Shown: positions 1-8,532, counted from the first letter of the stretch. The stretch: 18,352 nucleotides of DNA from Anammoximicrobium sp964409865 (GCA_964409865.1 CAYPGE010000153.1:1-18352); one strand, 5' to 3'. Notes: generated by a model from the sequence alone, not told the origin. Program-made: numbers and translations.

Positions 1-307
1 ACTCGTCAAATGCAGGCTCTGACAATTGGGGTTGCCCCCGAATCGACCAGAGGAATACGGCAAGAACTGCCACCATACCGAGTATGAATACGAACGCGAA
101 ACCGAGCCATCCTTTTAGAATCGCCTTTGGGCTCAGTAGTCTCGGCCGTCGCTCCCCTGGAGGCGTTGGCGGCAAAAGTGACTGACCTGTCAGCCCCGAT
201 TTGACAAGTGTTGTCACCAAAGTTACGATTGCTGTCACGAGCCCCACGCTCCCGGACATAAGCTGTGTAACTTTGGTTAGAACCTCGATAAGCTCATTGC
301 CCGTCAT
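1..307 (-). CDS. Partial small membrane protein, unknown function
   Basis: An open frame starts at an ATG (305-307, minus strand) and stays open for 102 codons to the left edge, so the C-terminus is missing. A good Shine-Dalgarno, GAGGA, lies about 7 nt before the ATG, which decides the start. Two hydrophobic stretches are visible: residues about 16-36 (MSGSVGLVTAIVTLVTTLVK) and about 78-97 (a Trp/Phe/Val-rich helix from GWLGFAFVF to AVFLW). A Pro/Arg-rich linker separates them. It is probably a two-helix inner-membrane protein. I do not recognise the family. It lies next to a prophage remnant, so a phage origin is possible, but nothing in the sequence shows it. Confidence 0.6.
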   Translation of the reverse strand, partial: MTGNELIEVLTKVTQLMSGSVGLVTAIVTLVTTLVKSGLTGQSLLPPTPPGERRPRLLSPKAILKGWLGFAFVFILGMVAVLAVFLWSIRGQPQLSEPAFDE

Positions 308-751
308 GGTTAGTCCTCACTCTGGAAGTGCTTTTTTGTTCAGAAGTCATTTGCCAGGCACACCTGCAATCGGACAGGCCGGCACCGACAGTTGTCTCCA
401 CGACCGAGTTCAGAGTTACCGTGTCATGAACGCTTCGTTTCCTCGTACGCCACCCCGAAGCACCGCCACTCGGCACTTCTCTGGACACCGCAATCCCACA
501 AGCCATTCCGCCATTCAAATTCCTTGAAAGCCGTCAACAAGCCGCCTTCTGGCACACCGCTGACTGCTTCGCCGCGTATCAGATCAGCATAGCCGATTTT
601 CACGCGGATGCAAGCTCTAGTCCCCTCTGTAGCAGGGCGGATTCGTTTGCCGGCCCGGTTCGCTCGGGTGGCATCCGCAGCGAGTGAATATACCTCCGGT
701 ATTCGCCCCGTTCGACTTCACCTGCCCGCCGCATTCCTTCATGCTCAGGTG
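308..751. other. Intergenic stretch with no supported gene
   Basis: About 440 nt between the divergent membrane-protein gene and the phage-like ORF. Base composition is less GC-rich than the rest of the window. Short open frames exist on both strands, but none has a convincing ribosome-binding site or protein-like composition. No tRNA, attachment-site repeat or clear terminator was found. It may hold eroded prophage sequence. Confidence 0.4.
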
Positions 752-1045
752 ATGGCCACGCTGAGCAGCAATTCGACCGACGCCGAAGTCCTTGCCTCAT
801 ATGACGATAGCGCTTCGTACGAGGAAGACTCCAGCCGCGCCAAGGCTCTGGCGTTCGTCACCGCCTGCCGCATCCTGCGACGGCGGCTTCCGCTGTCCGC
901 TGGCCGCGGGCCGCAGTCGGTCACCCGCGAATCGCTCGACGCCGAAATCTCGGCGGCCAAAGCGTGGCTCGACGCCCACCCCGCAACCACCGGCAGCGGC
1001 AGCGGGCGGGTCCGTTACCTGTCGATGGAGAACTTCCGAGGATGA
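752..1045 (+). CDS. Small phage head-completion-like protein (gpW position), prophage remnant
   Basis: This 97-aa frame begins at an ATG preceded closely by AGGTG. It is rich in Ala, Ser and acidic residues (MATLSSNSTDAEV at the start, a helical RAKALAFVTACRILRRRLP in the middle, SMENFRG at the end). Its stop overlaps the first codon of the portal remnant (ATGA at 1042-1045). A small protein directly before the portal gene is where lambda-like phages keep the head-tail joining protein gpW. The assignment rests on position and general look, not on a recognised motif. The frame seems intact, but its partner portal gene is broken, so it is probably a relic. A longer frame from 608 exists but lacks a better start signal. 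Confidence 0.5.
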   Translation: MATLSSNSTDAEVLASYDDSASYEEDSSRAKALAFVTACRILRRRLPLSAGRGPQSVTRESLDAEISAAKAWLDAHPATTGSGSGRVRYLSMENFRG

Positions 1046-1120
1046 CTGTAAAACGCCGACGGCAAGGCATGGCGGGCAGCATCCTGGAGCAGTTCGCCGA
1101 GCTGAAGTCCGACCGCGAAT

Positions 1121-1152
1121 CGGTGACCGGTGCTCGGTGATCGGCGATCGGT
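1121..1152. repeat. Heptamer tandem repeat (CGGTGAY, about 4.5 copies)
   Basis: Successive 7-mers CGGTGAC, CGGTGCT, CGGTGAT, CGGCGAT and a final CGGT are read directly from the sequence. The array begins inside the portal remnant and supplies its first stop codon. Short-period repeats of this kind can expand or contract by slippage and shift frames. Confidence 0.7.
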
Positions 1153-1223
1153 CGCAAGGGGGCCAGCCGCTGAAGGCACTTTGTCCAACGCGGCTTGGGC
1201 CGCAACCGCAGGAATCCAGAACA

Positions 1224-1295
1224 TTGAACAGGAGGAAACAGAGAGAACGGAGTACCGATTTCCTCTCTCTGTTGTCTCCGTTTGCTCCTGTTCAA
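1224..1295. repeat. Imperfect inverted repeat (29-nt arms) inside the portal remnant
   Basis: The left arm 1224-1252 begins TTGAACAGGAG. The right arm 1267-1295 is its reverse complement with 4 mismatches in 29. The loop is 14 nt. Each arm is itself made of a roughly 9-nt unit of the form AACRGRGNN. It could form a long hairpin and looks like a small non-autonomous palindromic element. It lies between the two frames of the portal gene, so it probably took part in the disruption. Confidence 0.75.
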
Positions 1296-1889
1296 AATTC
1301 GAGCCGTGGCGGTCGGTGGTCCGCGTCAACGACATCACCCAGATACCCGCCCGCGACGATGCCGGCCACCGCCAGGTGTTCCATCATTACCTGCCGGATC
1401 GCCGCAGCCATACCCGCGGCGTGACGGCCTTCGCCCCGATGGCGGATACGGCCGACCACTGGGACGACCTGGGCATCCTGGCCGTGAACCTCGACCTGCC
1501 GCTGTGCGTGTTCCTGCTGGACGCCAGCGAGACGAACTACAGCGGCTTCCGGGGCGCGATCGACCAGGCCCGCCAGCGGTGGCGCGAGATCCAGTCGTGG
1601 ATGATGGGCTCGTTCCACCGCCCGGTCTACGAGTGGAAAGTCCGCCAGTGGGCCGTCACCGACAGTGCGCTCCGCAAGGCCGTCCAACGGGCCGACGACG
1701 AACTCGCCGCGTCCCTGGCTGCCACTTGGTGTCGGCAAGAACGACCAGGGAAGTGCATCGAGTTCATCCCGAATACATCCGTTGCGCGTCCGGGTCACAT
1801 CCACCTCGGGCACTTGCGCAGCATAACTAGTCTGGGGAGTTCGACCGCACCACCTGCCTAAAAGACTTGTCATAGTTGCGCGGTTGGGA

Positions 1890-1921
1890 ACGGCGAACTG
1901 GTGAATCGGCGAACTCGGTCG
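1890..1921. repeat. Octamer tandem repeat (YCGGYGAA-like, about 3-4 copies)
   Basis: Consecutive 8-mers ACGGCGAA, CTGGTGAA, TCGGCGAA and a degenerate CTCGGTCG lie in the gap between the portal remnant and the LamG/GH32-like gene. The sequence resembles the 1121-1152 array but with period 8. Confidence 0.5.
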
Positions 1922-2000
1922 CTGATGAGAGAGTGACCAGGGTAGGGGGTATCAAGAATTACTGGCGTGTTTGATGAGACGACCGGTTTTCGACTCACCA

Positions 2001-2024
2001 CTGGTGGCACTGGACTGCCACCGG
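2001..2024. repeat. Hairpin CTGGTGGCA / TGCCACCGG
   Basis: Nine-base arms (one G-T pair) flank the 6-nt loop CTGGAC. There is no T-run after it, so it is not a standard intrinsic terminator. It lies about 120 nt beyond the end of the minus-strand LamG/GH32-like gene, in otherwise gene-free DNA (1862-2143) where I see no credible coding frame. Confidence 0.45.
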
Positions 2025-2143
2025 AATCCGAATCGTCTACGAGTTGGAAGAACTGGTTCCGGGGGCACGGGCTAAGACGCCTGAAGAAGGCCTCTTGGTG
2101 CCCGCTCACCGCTACGTCACGCGTGCCATGCTTCTGCCCCCCC

Positions 2144-5089
2144 TTATTCGCGTGAAAGTGGGCGAAGGTCGATCTGCTCGAAGACCACCTCGCCGCCTTG
2201 GGCGAAGAAGAACAGGCGATTGCCGCCTGGATCCGCTCGGCGGGCGATGAGCGTGCGACGCTCTCCGATGCATACGTCCAAGATGCGGTCTTTGGTGATG
2301 ATGTCCAGGGTGAACGGTTTGTCCAGCCCCTCGACGGACGGCAGCGCTCCCGTGTCGCCGCCCATCAGCGTGACGACCGGTTGTTTCTTTCCCACGCCGC
2401 CCTCGTGAGGATGCGCGAACTGTACGTGGTTCGAGGCCGGGCGGAAGGACAGTTCGCTGCCCGCTCGGTAGTCGCCCTCGCCGCACAGACAGACGCCGAA
2501 CACCTCGACTCCCGGCGAAGGGCGAACGGTCAAGCGAATCCGGCTGTCGTGCGGCACGTTGTCCACGGCCGCATAGGAAAGCGTGTCCTCAGCGCGAACT
2601 CGCAACGCTGCGAAATCGCCCGATACGTCCCCCTTCTTGGCCGCCAGTTGTGGCACCAGCGGCGGCCCACAGGCGGGAATCATCTCGGGCACGAACTTCA
2701 AACCCAGTTCCCCATTGGGCGACTGCACCAGTTCGCGGACCACGAGATTCCCGCCCCAGCCAGGGAAGGCAACCCAGCCGGCGGCCAAGGCCCGTCGATC
2801 CTTGAACTCGTGCATCTTGGAATAGAACAGGCCGTCGAACGTGTTCTTGGGGATCTCTTCCCAAGGCCCTACGGGACGGCGCGACTTGTAGATCCGGCTG
2901 GAACCGGTCGTGAAGTAGTACCAGCTGTTCCAGGCCAGCGTGTCGGGGCAGATGCGGCTCAGGTTGTCACGCTCCGCCGTTTTGCGGAACTCGCTGTCCG
3001 GGACCTCAGCCCATTTTTCCAGGTCGCCCGACTGATAATGCGTCCGGCCGCCTTCGGCGATCAAGTGGAACGTCCGCGTTTCGGGTACATAGAAGATGTC
3101 GCTGTCGAATCCGGGTAGCACCGGCCTGAAGTCTTTCGTGAAGTGGATTCCGTCCTCGCTGACCGAGCGGAACAGCCACGCCCCGCGCTGCGGCTTGTCG
3201 ACGAACTGGATCCGGCTCCCGCAATCGGTGTAGAAGGCGTACCACTTGCCGTCGTTGGGGTTGTAGATCACGTTCCCCGTGCCCATGGCGCATTCCCACT
3301 GCCGTTGGATGGGAACGGCCAGCGGATGATGCGTCCAGTGCTTCAGGTCGGTCGAGGAGAAGTGGCCGTACTGATGGGCGCCCAGTCCCCACTTGGCGCC
3401 GTGGTGCAGCCGGTCGTACAGGTAGAACAGATGGAACTCGCCGTCCCTGCAGGTCACCATACAGTCGCCGGCGTAGGCCTTGCCGCGGGGCCTCCAGTAC
3501 TGCAGGCTCCGCTGCGGCGGGCCGAGAATCTCCAGATCGCGCCGGGCAACGTGTTCCGCACCGCCGGAAAGGGCCGCGATCTCCTCCGGCTTCAGCGCGC
3601 GATCCCACAGGGCCACGTGGTCGATCTCTCCGGAAAACGGCGTCTGCAGCCGGCCTTCGGCGGAATAGCCGGCGCCGATGAGAAACGGACTGTGGAAGCG
3701 ATACAGCGCGCCGTGCGGCCATTCCTCGTCGATCAGCACGCCGTCGACATACAGTTCGACGATCGTATCCGCAAAGCGGACGATCACGTCGTGCCAGCCG
3801 TCCCGACCGACCCAATCGAGCGGAGCGCTGACCGGCAGCACGCCGTCGTTGAAGTTCCCGCCCGCGTACTGCGGCCCCGAACTTCCCTGCGCCAGCAGCG
3901 CCGCACGACGCCCTGCTTGTTTCCCGGGCGCATTTTGCTCGCAAATCACTTGCGAACCGTTCAGATGGTCACGGCGCCAAAGGGCCACGATGGTGAAACT
4001 GTCGTCGCCTTCGGCCAGTACGGCCGGTCCTTGCAGGTACTGCCCGTGGCGGAAACGTATGGCGGGCATCCCGCCCAGAGCGCCGGCCACGCATTGGGGC
4101 ATCCAGTCCGCGACCGGTTGCTTCACGTCGCGGGAATGGCCCGAAATGTCGTTCCAGACGGCGACCTTGCCGTTCTCGTCGGCTTTCACCTGGGCGGCAT
4201 CGAGATGCAAAACTAGCCCGTCGGTTGGCGCAGCGCTATTCTTCGACTCGCAAGTGGCGTCCAGTCGCCACTTCGCCAGCAAGCTGCGTTGGAGTCGTTT
4301 CGTCTCCTCGTCGGTCAGCGGCCGGCTGTAGAAGAGGATTTCCGCGATGTCGCCGTCCAGAAACTCTGCCGTGCCCACCTTGGAGCCGACATAGAATGCC
4401 TCTCCGCTGATCGACTGCCGCTCGATGTCGATCGATCGCTCCGCTTGGCCGCTGGCGTCAGTGACCACGACCCGGCCGTCGTCGTGTACGCGAACCACGG
4501 AGCAAATCCACTGCCGCGCCGGGTACTCGAGCAGATCGTGCGCATCGTTCGACTCGCCGTTGAACCCGTAAGTTCCCCGCTGGGCCTTGCGCAGGTTCTC
4601 TTCGGTCGGCTCCTTCATCCCCTCCACCCGCTGCCAGAGTGGAGTGGTCCGCCAGCGATAAACCAACTCCTTGCCGTCGGCGTAGATCAGGTTCGCCAGC
4701 CGGTCCTTGGAATCCGCCGACGCCAACAGCCCGCCGAGCCATTGGCCCGACGGATCGCGCAGCCGCAGGCAGATCGACGCCTGCTTGCCGGCCAACTGGA
4801 TCGGCTTTCTCGAACTCGTGGTGAGATACCCGCCCTCCAGTCGCACGGCGTAGCCGTCGCCGCCTCGGAACAGCGATGCCTCGCGGTCCGCGCCCGCCAG
4901 TGCGACGATGCGCATCTGGCCCACCGCCGCCAACTCGTCGCCCTTGTCCGCAGATCCCCCCAACTGCTTCATCTGCCAGACGGCCACAGCGTCGTCGAAG
5001 GGAGACTTGGCCTGAACGAAGCCGACGGAAGAGCCGGCCATGAGCGTCAGCAACAGGATCGCTATGCCACGTTGATGTCTGCTTTGCAT
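2144..5089 (-). CDS. Secreted LamG-LamG-GH32-like glycoside hydrolase family protein
   Basis: This 981-aa protein starts at an ATG with GGGGAG 9 nt upstream. Residues 1-27 form a Sec signal peptide (hydrophobic AILLLTLMAGSSVGF, cleavage near VQA-K). Two laminin-G/concanavalin-like modules follow, at about 30-275 and 290-510; both end in the usual phrase (AEILFYSRPLTDEE, HVALWDRALKPEEI). Residues about 530-770 look like a five-bladed GH32 propeller: GDCMV with D542 as the candidate nucleophile, FSSTDLKHWTHH, FDSDIFYV near 664 and CPD at 714-716. Residues about 800-975 look like the GH32 C-terminal beta-sandwich. GH32 enzymes hydrolyse fructans or sucrose, but this is a divergent member. The usual Glu of the E-C-P-D acid/base motif is Ile713 here, so fructanase activity is uncertain. 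The LamG modules suggest binding of a polysaccharide outside the cytoplasm. The gene stands alone, with its own promoter candidate. Confidence 0.8.
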   Translation of the reverse strand: MQSRHQRGIAILLLTLMAGSSVGFVQAKSPFDDAVAVWQMKQLGGSADKGDELAAVGQMRIVALAGADREASLFRGGDGYAVRLEGGYLTTSSRKPIQLAGKQASICLRLRDPSGQWLGGLLASADSKDRLANLIYADGKELVYRWRTTPLWQRVEGMKEPTEENLRKAQRGTYGFNGESNDAHDLLEYPARQWICSVVRVHDDGRVVVTDASGQAERSIDIERQSISGEAFYVGSKVGTAEFLDGDIAEILFYSRPLTDEETKRLQRSLLAKWRLDATCESKNSAAPTDGLVLHLDAAQVKADENGKVAVWNDISGHSRDVKQPVADWMPQCVAGALGGMPAIRFRHGQYLQGPAVLAEGDDSFTIVALWRRDHLNGSQVICEQNAPGKQAGRRAALLAQGSSGPQYAGGNFNDGVLPVSAPLDWVGRDGWHDVIVRFADTIVELYVDGVLIDEEWPHGALYRFHSPFLIGAGYSAEGRLQTPFSGEIDHVALWDRALKPEEIAALSGGAEHVARRDLEILGPPQRSLQYWRPRGKAYAGDCMVTCRDGEFHLFYLYDRLHHGAKWGLGAHQYGHFSSTDLKHWTHHPLAVPIQRQWECAMGTGNVIYNPNDGKWYAFYTDCGSRIQFVDKPQRGAWLFRSVSEDGIHFTKDFRPVLPGFDSDIFYVPETRTFHLIAEGGRTHYQSGDLEKWAEVPDSEFRKTAERDNLSRICPDTLAWNSWYYFTTGSSRIYKSRRPVGPWEEIPKNTFDGLFYSKMHEFKDRRALAAGWVAFPGWGGNLVVRELVQSPNGELGLKFVPEMIPACGPPLVPQLAAKKGDVSGDFAALRVRAEDTLSYAAVDNVPHDSRIRLTVRPSPGVEVFGVCLCGEGDYRAGSELSFRPASNHVQFAHPHEGGVGKKQPVVTLMGGDTGALPSVEGLDKPFTLDIITKDRILDVCIGERRTLIARRADPGGNRLFFFAQGGEVVFEQIDLRPLSRE

Positions 5090-5147
5090 TCAAGTTCACT
5101 CCCCGCCATTCTCTCATGGCTGCAATTTGGTAAGAACCGCTGGGCCG

Positions 5148-5176
5148 ATTATAGTGAGGAGGGAATTGGTTGGCCA
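5148..5176 (-). promoter_or_regulatory. Sigma-70-like promoter candidate for the LamG/GH32-like gene
   Basis: On the minus strand a perfect TATAAT (5148-5153) lies 17 nt downstream of TGGCCA (5171-5176, 4 of 6 matches to TTGACA). It sits in the 114-nt gap between the UspA-like stop and the LamG/GH32-like ATG, in the right direction. The expected transcript start is near 5141, giving a leader of about 50 nt. Confidence 0.45.
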
Positions 5177-5203
5177 TGCTTGGTGTGAGATCGTCCGAGC
5201 GTC

Positions 5204-5986
5204 TCACGGCACCAGCGCCAGCGGGCATGCGAGTTGCCTGACCAGGATCTCCAGGTCGGCTTCGTCCAGCAGTTCGCTGTGCAGCACGAGCAGGATCAAC
5301 CGTTTTCGCATCCGCTCGGCCAGCCGCACGATGGTGCGCGCATCCAGCGCTGGCAAGGGCTGGACCGTGTAGCCGACGTGACAGCCGTCCAGGCACTGGT
5401 CGATCTCCCGCCGCCGCGCCGGTCCCGCGCCGTTTTCGGACGCCGGACTCAGCACCACGAGGTCACCGAGGTTGGTTTCGGCGAGTTCAGCGGCGATTCT
5501 CAGCACGCCGTCGCTGCTGGACGAACCCTCGTCGATCACCAGAATCGAACCCGCGGCCGCGCGACGTTCGCGCGACGCGGTGCCGGCCGTTTCGGCCATG
5601 CCCACGATCAGCAGCGCCGCCTGCCCGGCCAGCGCCCGGCAGGTCCGGACCAGGTCCCCGCGTTGGACCTGGAACGACCAGCGGACCTGCAGCCGGTCGG
5701 CGGCTTCGGCCAGCGCCCGACGCACCTGTTCGGCGTGCGCCCGGAACGCGCACTCCAGGCCGGTCACGCCCAACGGCCGCGGCACCGCATAGGACAGCGG
5801 CACTTCGTTGGCAAACGGCAGACTGGCCCATCGCCACAGGTCGGCGTCTTCGACAAACAGCGTCTGCAATTCCGCGCGCACCTGGGCTGCCCACTGCGTG
5901 GCCGTTTCCAACGCCGCTCGTCCGCACGGGGAGGCGTCCACGGCCACGACAATCCGCCGCGTTTCCTGTTCTTCCGCAACGGTCAT
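5204..5986 (-). CDS. UspA-like universal stress family protein coupled to Lon
   Basis: The 260-aa protein begins at the ATG that overlaps the lon stop (ATGA, 5983-5986), with GGAG about 8 nt before it inside the lon 3' end. A longer open frame in this phase reaches back to 6415, but that part is antisense-type shadow of lon. Residues 11-48 (RIVVAVDASPCGRAALETAT to LFVEDADLW) match the first beta strand and helix of UspA domains, including the conserved Asp16. The region around 126-150 (LIVGMAETAG to GSILVID) sits where the ATP-binding G-x2-G-x9-GS/T motif would be, but is not canonical, so nucleotide binding is doubtful. Residues about 155-260 may be a degenerate second Usp half ending in CPLALVP. 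The coupling implies production in proportion to Lon, so a role as partner or regulator in stress or protein turnover is an inference. Confidence 0.7.
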   Translation of the reverse strand: MTVAEEQETRRIVVAVDASPCGRAALETATQWAAQVRAELQTLFVEDADLWRWASLPFANEVPLSYAVPRPLGVTGLECAFRAHAEQVRRALAEAADRLQVRWSFQVQRGDLVRTCRALAGQAALLIVGMAETAGTASRERRAAAGSILVIDEGSSSSDGVLRIAAELAETNLGDLVVLSPASENGAGPARRREIDQCLDGCHVGYTVQPLPALDARTIVRLAERMRKRLILLVLHSELLDEADLEILVRQLACPLALVP

Positions 5987-8394
5987 TTCGCTTTCTCCGA
6001 CTTGCCTTCCGTGTTGTACTTCTGCCGCAACTGAAACATCTCCCACAGCCTGTCCGCCACACGCTGATTCAGCGTGCCCGCGGGAAAGCGCCCTTCGGCG
6101 TCGGGCTCTCCGGCGGGCAGTCCGGTCAACAAGGTCAGCGCCTGATCCACCGTCTCGATCGGCCAGACGTGGAACTTGCCGTCGGCCGCCGCGGCCACGA
6201 CGTCTTCCCGCAGCATCAGGTGTTTGACGTTCGACGCGGGGATCAGCACGCCCTGATCGCCCGTCAGCCCGCGGACGCGGCAAACGTCGAAAAACCCCTC
6301 GATTTTCTCGTTCACGCCGCCGATCGGCTGGACTTGGCCGTGCTGATTGACCGATCCGGTGACGGCCAGCGACTGTTTGATCGGGACGTCGGCCAGCGCC
6401 GAGAGGAGCCCGCACAACTCGGCCACCGAGGCACTGTCACCCTCGACCATGCCGTACGATTGCTCGAACACGAGGCTGGCCGATACGGACAGCGGGTGCC
6501 GCTGGGCGTACCGCGATGCCAGGAACGACGACAGGATGAGTACGCCCTTGGAGTGGATCGCGCCGCCCAGCTCGACCTCCCGCTCGATGTCGACCACTTC
6601 GCCCTTGCCCAGTCGTGCCGTGGCCGTAATCCGCGCGGGACGGCCGAAGGCAAAGTTGCCCAGATCGATGACCGACAAGCCGTTCACCTGGCCAACCTGC
6701 TGGCCGCTGGTGTCGATCAGCAGCGTGCCGCGCTGGATTTCCTCCTGCACGTGGTGCCGCAACCGCTCGGCGCGGTACACCTGTTTGCCGATCGTCTGCT
6801 GGACGTGCCGGACGCTGACCTGGTCACAGCCCTCCTGTTCCGCCCAGTAGTCGGCTTCCCGCAGCAGGTCCGCCACGGTGCGCATGTGCGTCGTCAGTCG
6901 TTCCGAGTCGCTGGCGACGCGGGCGCTGTGCTCCAGCACGCGGGCCACGGCGGTGCGGTCGAAGTGCCGGTGCTTCTCGCGCCGCACCAGGGTGGCGATC
7001 AGCCGCGCGTACAGCCGGCAGTTCTCCGGCGAGCGCTCCATCTGTTCCTCGAAGTCGGCTGCCACTTTGAACAGTTCGCCGAAGTCCCGGTCGTACTGGT
7101 ACAGCAAATAGTACAGCATGCGGTCGCCCAGGAGCACGACCTTGACGTCCAGCGGAATCGGCTCCGGCTCCAGCGACACCGTGCTGATCAGGCCCAGGTT
7201 TTCCCCCAGCGACTCGATTTTGATGTGCTGCGAGTACAGGGCCCGCTTGAGGGCCTCCCAGGCAAAGGGCTGTTGCAGGAGCCGCACGGCCTCGATGACC
7301 AGGTATCCGCCGTTGGCTCGGTGCAGCGCGCCGGACTTGATGAGGGTAAAGTCGGTGACCAGCGTACCCATCTGCGTTTCGTGCTCGACGCGCCCCATCA
7401 GGTTCACGTAGCTGGGGTGCTCCAGGTACACCACGGGCGCGCCGCGCGTCTGGCCGTGTTCTACGATCAGATTGGCGCTGTACGCATCCGCCAGGTTGCG
7501 GCGTTTGGCGGTCAGATCCAACGGCCCCGCCGACTCTTCGTCCTGCTTGCGAAACTCGTCGGCCCGCTGGATGACGCTGGCCTCCAGGGCGTCGAAGAAC
7601 TTGAGCACCTCCGGCAGGTCCGTGTACCACTTGCGCACCTGGGCCAGCGCCTGGCCGACGACCAGCCGCGTCGCCTGTTGGTTCAACTCCTTGGTCTTGC
7701 GGCGGATCTCGTTGCGCCACTGGGGGATCTTCTCGACCAAGGCCCGCAGTTCGGTCTGCAACTCGTCGACCGCCGCTTGGATGTCATCGCGCTGCTCGGC
7801 GCTCAGCTTCTCGTACTGTTCCGGAGTCAGCACTTCGCCCTCGCGCATGGGAGCCAGGGCGAACCCGGCGGGCGTGCGGATCAACTGGATGCCCCGCTCG
7901 GCCGATTTCTCGGCCAGGCTCTGAAACGCCTGCGACTGCCGCTCCTTGACTTCCGCCTCGACCTCCTGCAGCCGATTGCGGTGCTCCTCCATCTCCAGCG
8001 CAGCCGGAATTGACGTGTGCAGGTCCTCGAACAGAATCTCCAGATCCTGAACGAGCTTGGGACCGCGTCCGGCAGGCAGTTGCAGAGCGCGCGGCTGGTG
8101 GGGATCATCGAAGTTGTTGACATAGCACCAGTCGTCCGGCGTCGGCTCGTCCGCCGACTTCTTCTCGAGAAAACTCTGCACGATCGTCCGCTTGCCCACC
8201 CCGGGCGGTCCCAGCACGTACAGGTTGTAGCCTTCGCGGCGGATCGTGATGCCGAAGCGGACCGCGTCCAACGCGCGCGTCTGCCCGACGAATTCACTCA
8301 AATCTTCCAGCTGCTCCGTCGTCTCGAAATCAAAGCAGCCGGGATCGCATCGCCAACACAGCGCGGTGGCAGGCAGGGCAGAGATCTCGCGCAT
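5983..8394 (-). CDS. LonB-type ATP-dependent protease (AAA_32 + Lon proteolytic domain)
   Basis: This 803-aa cytosolic protease belongs to the COG1067-type Lon relatives. Walker A is LGPPGVGKRT (61-70, Lys68). A long charged helical insertion, probably coiled coil, spans about 130-290. The Walker B-like segment is HRANGGYLVIEA (358-369). The C-terminal Lon peptidase domain (about 560-760) has the Ser-Lys dyad: Ser654 in EGDSASVAE and Lys697 in GGVNEKIEGFF. All key residues are present. There is no classical Lon N-terminal substrate-binding domain, as expected for this branch, and no membrane segment as in archaeal LonB. The start has AAGGG about 5 nt upstream. The stop overlaps the UspA-like start, so the two are co-translated. 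Expected role: ATP-driven degradation of unfolded or regulatory proteins. Confidence 0.9.
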   Translation of the reverse strand: MREISALPATALCWRCDPGCFDFETTEQLEDLSEFVGQTRALDAVRFGITIRREGYNLYVLGPPGVGKRTIVQSFLEKKSADEPTPDDWCYVNNFDDPHQPRALQLPAGRGPKLVQDLEILFEDLHTSIPAALEMEEHRNRLQEVEAEVKERQSQAFQSLAEKSAERGIQLIRTPAGFALAPMREGEVLTPEQYEKLSAEQRDDIQAAVDELQTELRALVEKIPQWRNEIRRKTKELNQQATRLVVGQALAQVRKWYTDLPEVLKFFDALEASVIQRADEFRKQDEESAGPLDLTAKRRNLADAYSANLIVEHGQTRGAPVVYLEHPSYVNLMGRVEHETQMGTLVTDFTLIKSGALHRANGGYLVIEAVRLLQQPFAWEALKRALYSQHIKIESLGENLGLISTVSLEPEPIPLDVKVVLLGDRMLYYLLYQYDRDFGELFKVAADFEEQMERSPENCRLYARLIATLVRREKHRHFDRTAVARVLEHSARVASDSERLTTHMRTVADLLREADYWAEQEGCDQVSVRHVQQTIGKQVYRAERLRHHVQEEIQRGTLLIDTSGQQVGQVNGLSVIDLGNFAFGRPARITATARLGKGEVVDIEREVELGGAIHSKGVLILSSFLASRYAQRHPLSVSASLVFEQSYGMVEGDSASVAELCGLLSALADVPIKQSLAVTGSVNQHGQVQPIGGVNEKIEGFFDVCRVRGLTGDQGVLIPASNVKHLMLREDVVAAAADGKFHVWPIETVDQALTLLTGLPAGEPDAEGRFPAGTLNQRVADRLWEMFQLRQKYNTEGKSEKAK

Positions 8395-8532
8395 GGTGCC
8401 CTTTCTGAATTGGAATCTCCACGAACTCTTCGACTATGTTCCCTATATTCCCTCTTTCCGGGGAATTTGGCAAGTCGCCGTGGTCCCTGTGTGGGGGATG
8501 TCTACTGTCGAGGAATAGGGCTCTCCTTCCAT

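Larger units (their letters stand above)
1042..1861 (+). pseudogene. Lambda-type phage portal protein, disrupted remnant
   Basis: The N-terminal piece (1042-1140) starts in an ATGA overlap, reads MTVKRRRQGMAGSILEQFAE and then soon meets a stop within a heptamer repeat. After an inserted repeat block (about 1121-1300) a different frame resumes. It reads HHYLPDRR-HTRGVTAFAPM, then DASETNYSGFRGAIDQARQRW, then FHRPVYEWKVRQW. These are characteristic of the Phage_portal_2 (lambda gpB) family: the TRG..AP turn and the NYS.xR helix just before the C-terminal part. The long segment normally between those blocks is missing (the frame runs DDLGILAVNLDLPL), so there is an internal deletion. The end after about 1710 no longer resembles a portal. 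A working portal has roughly 450-550 residues; this remnant keeps perhaps 170. No terminase, protease or capsid gene is present, so the prophage is defunct here. Confidence 0.7.

Noticed and set aside
6169..8013. 614-aa open frame on the plus strand
   Set aside because: It is antisense to lon, whose motifs are complete. Such long opposite frames are common in high-GC DNA.
8395..8520. TTGCCA with an AT-rich hexamer as a lon promoter
   Set aside because: At spacings of 17-18 nt the -10 matches only 3 of 6 bases, so I do not call it.
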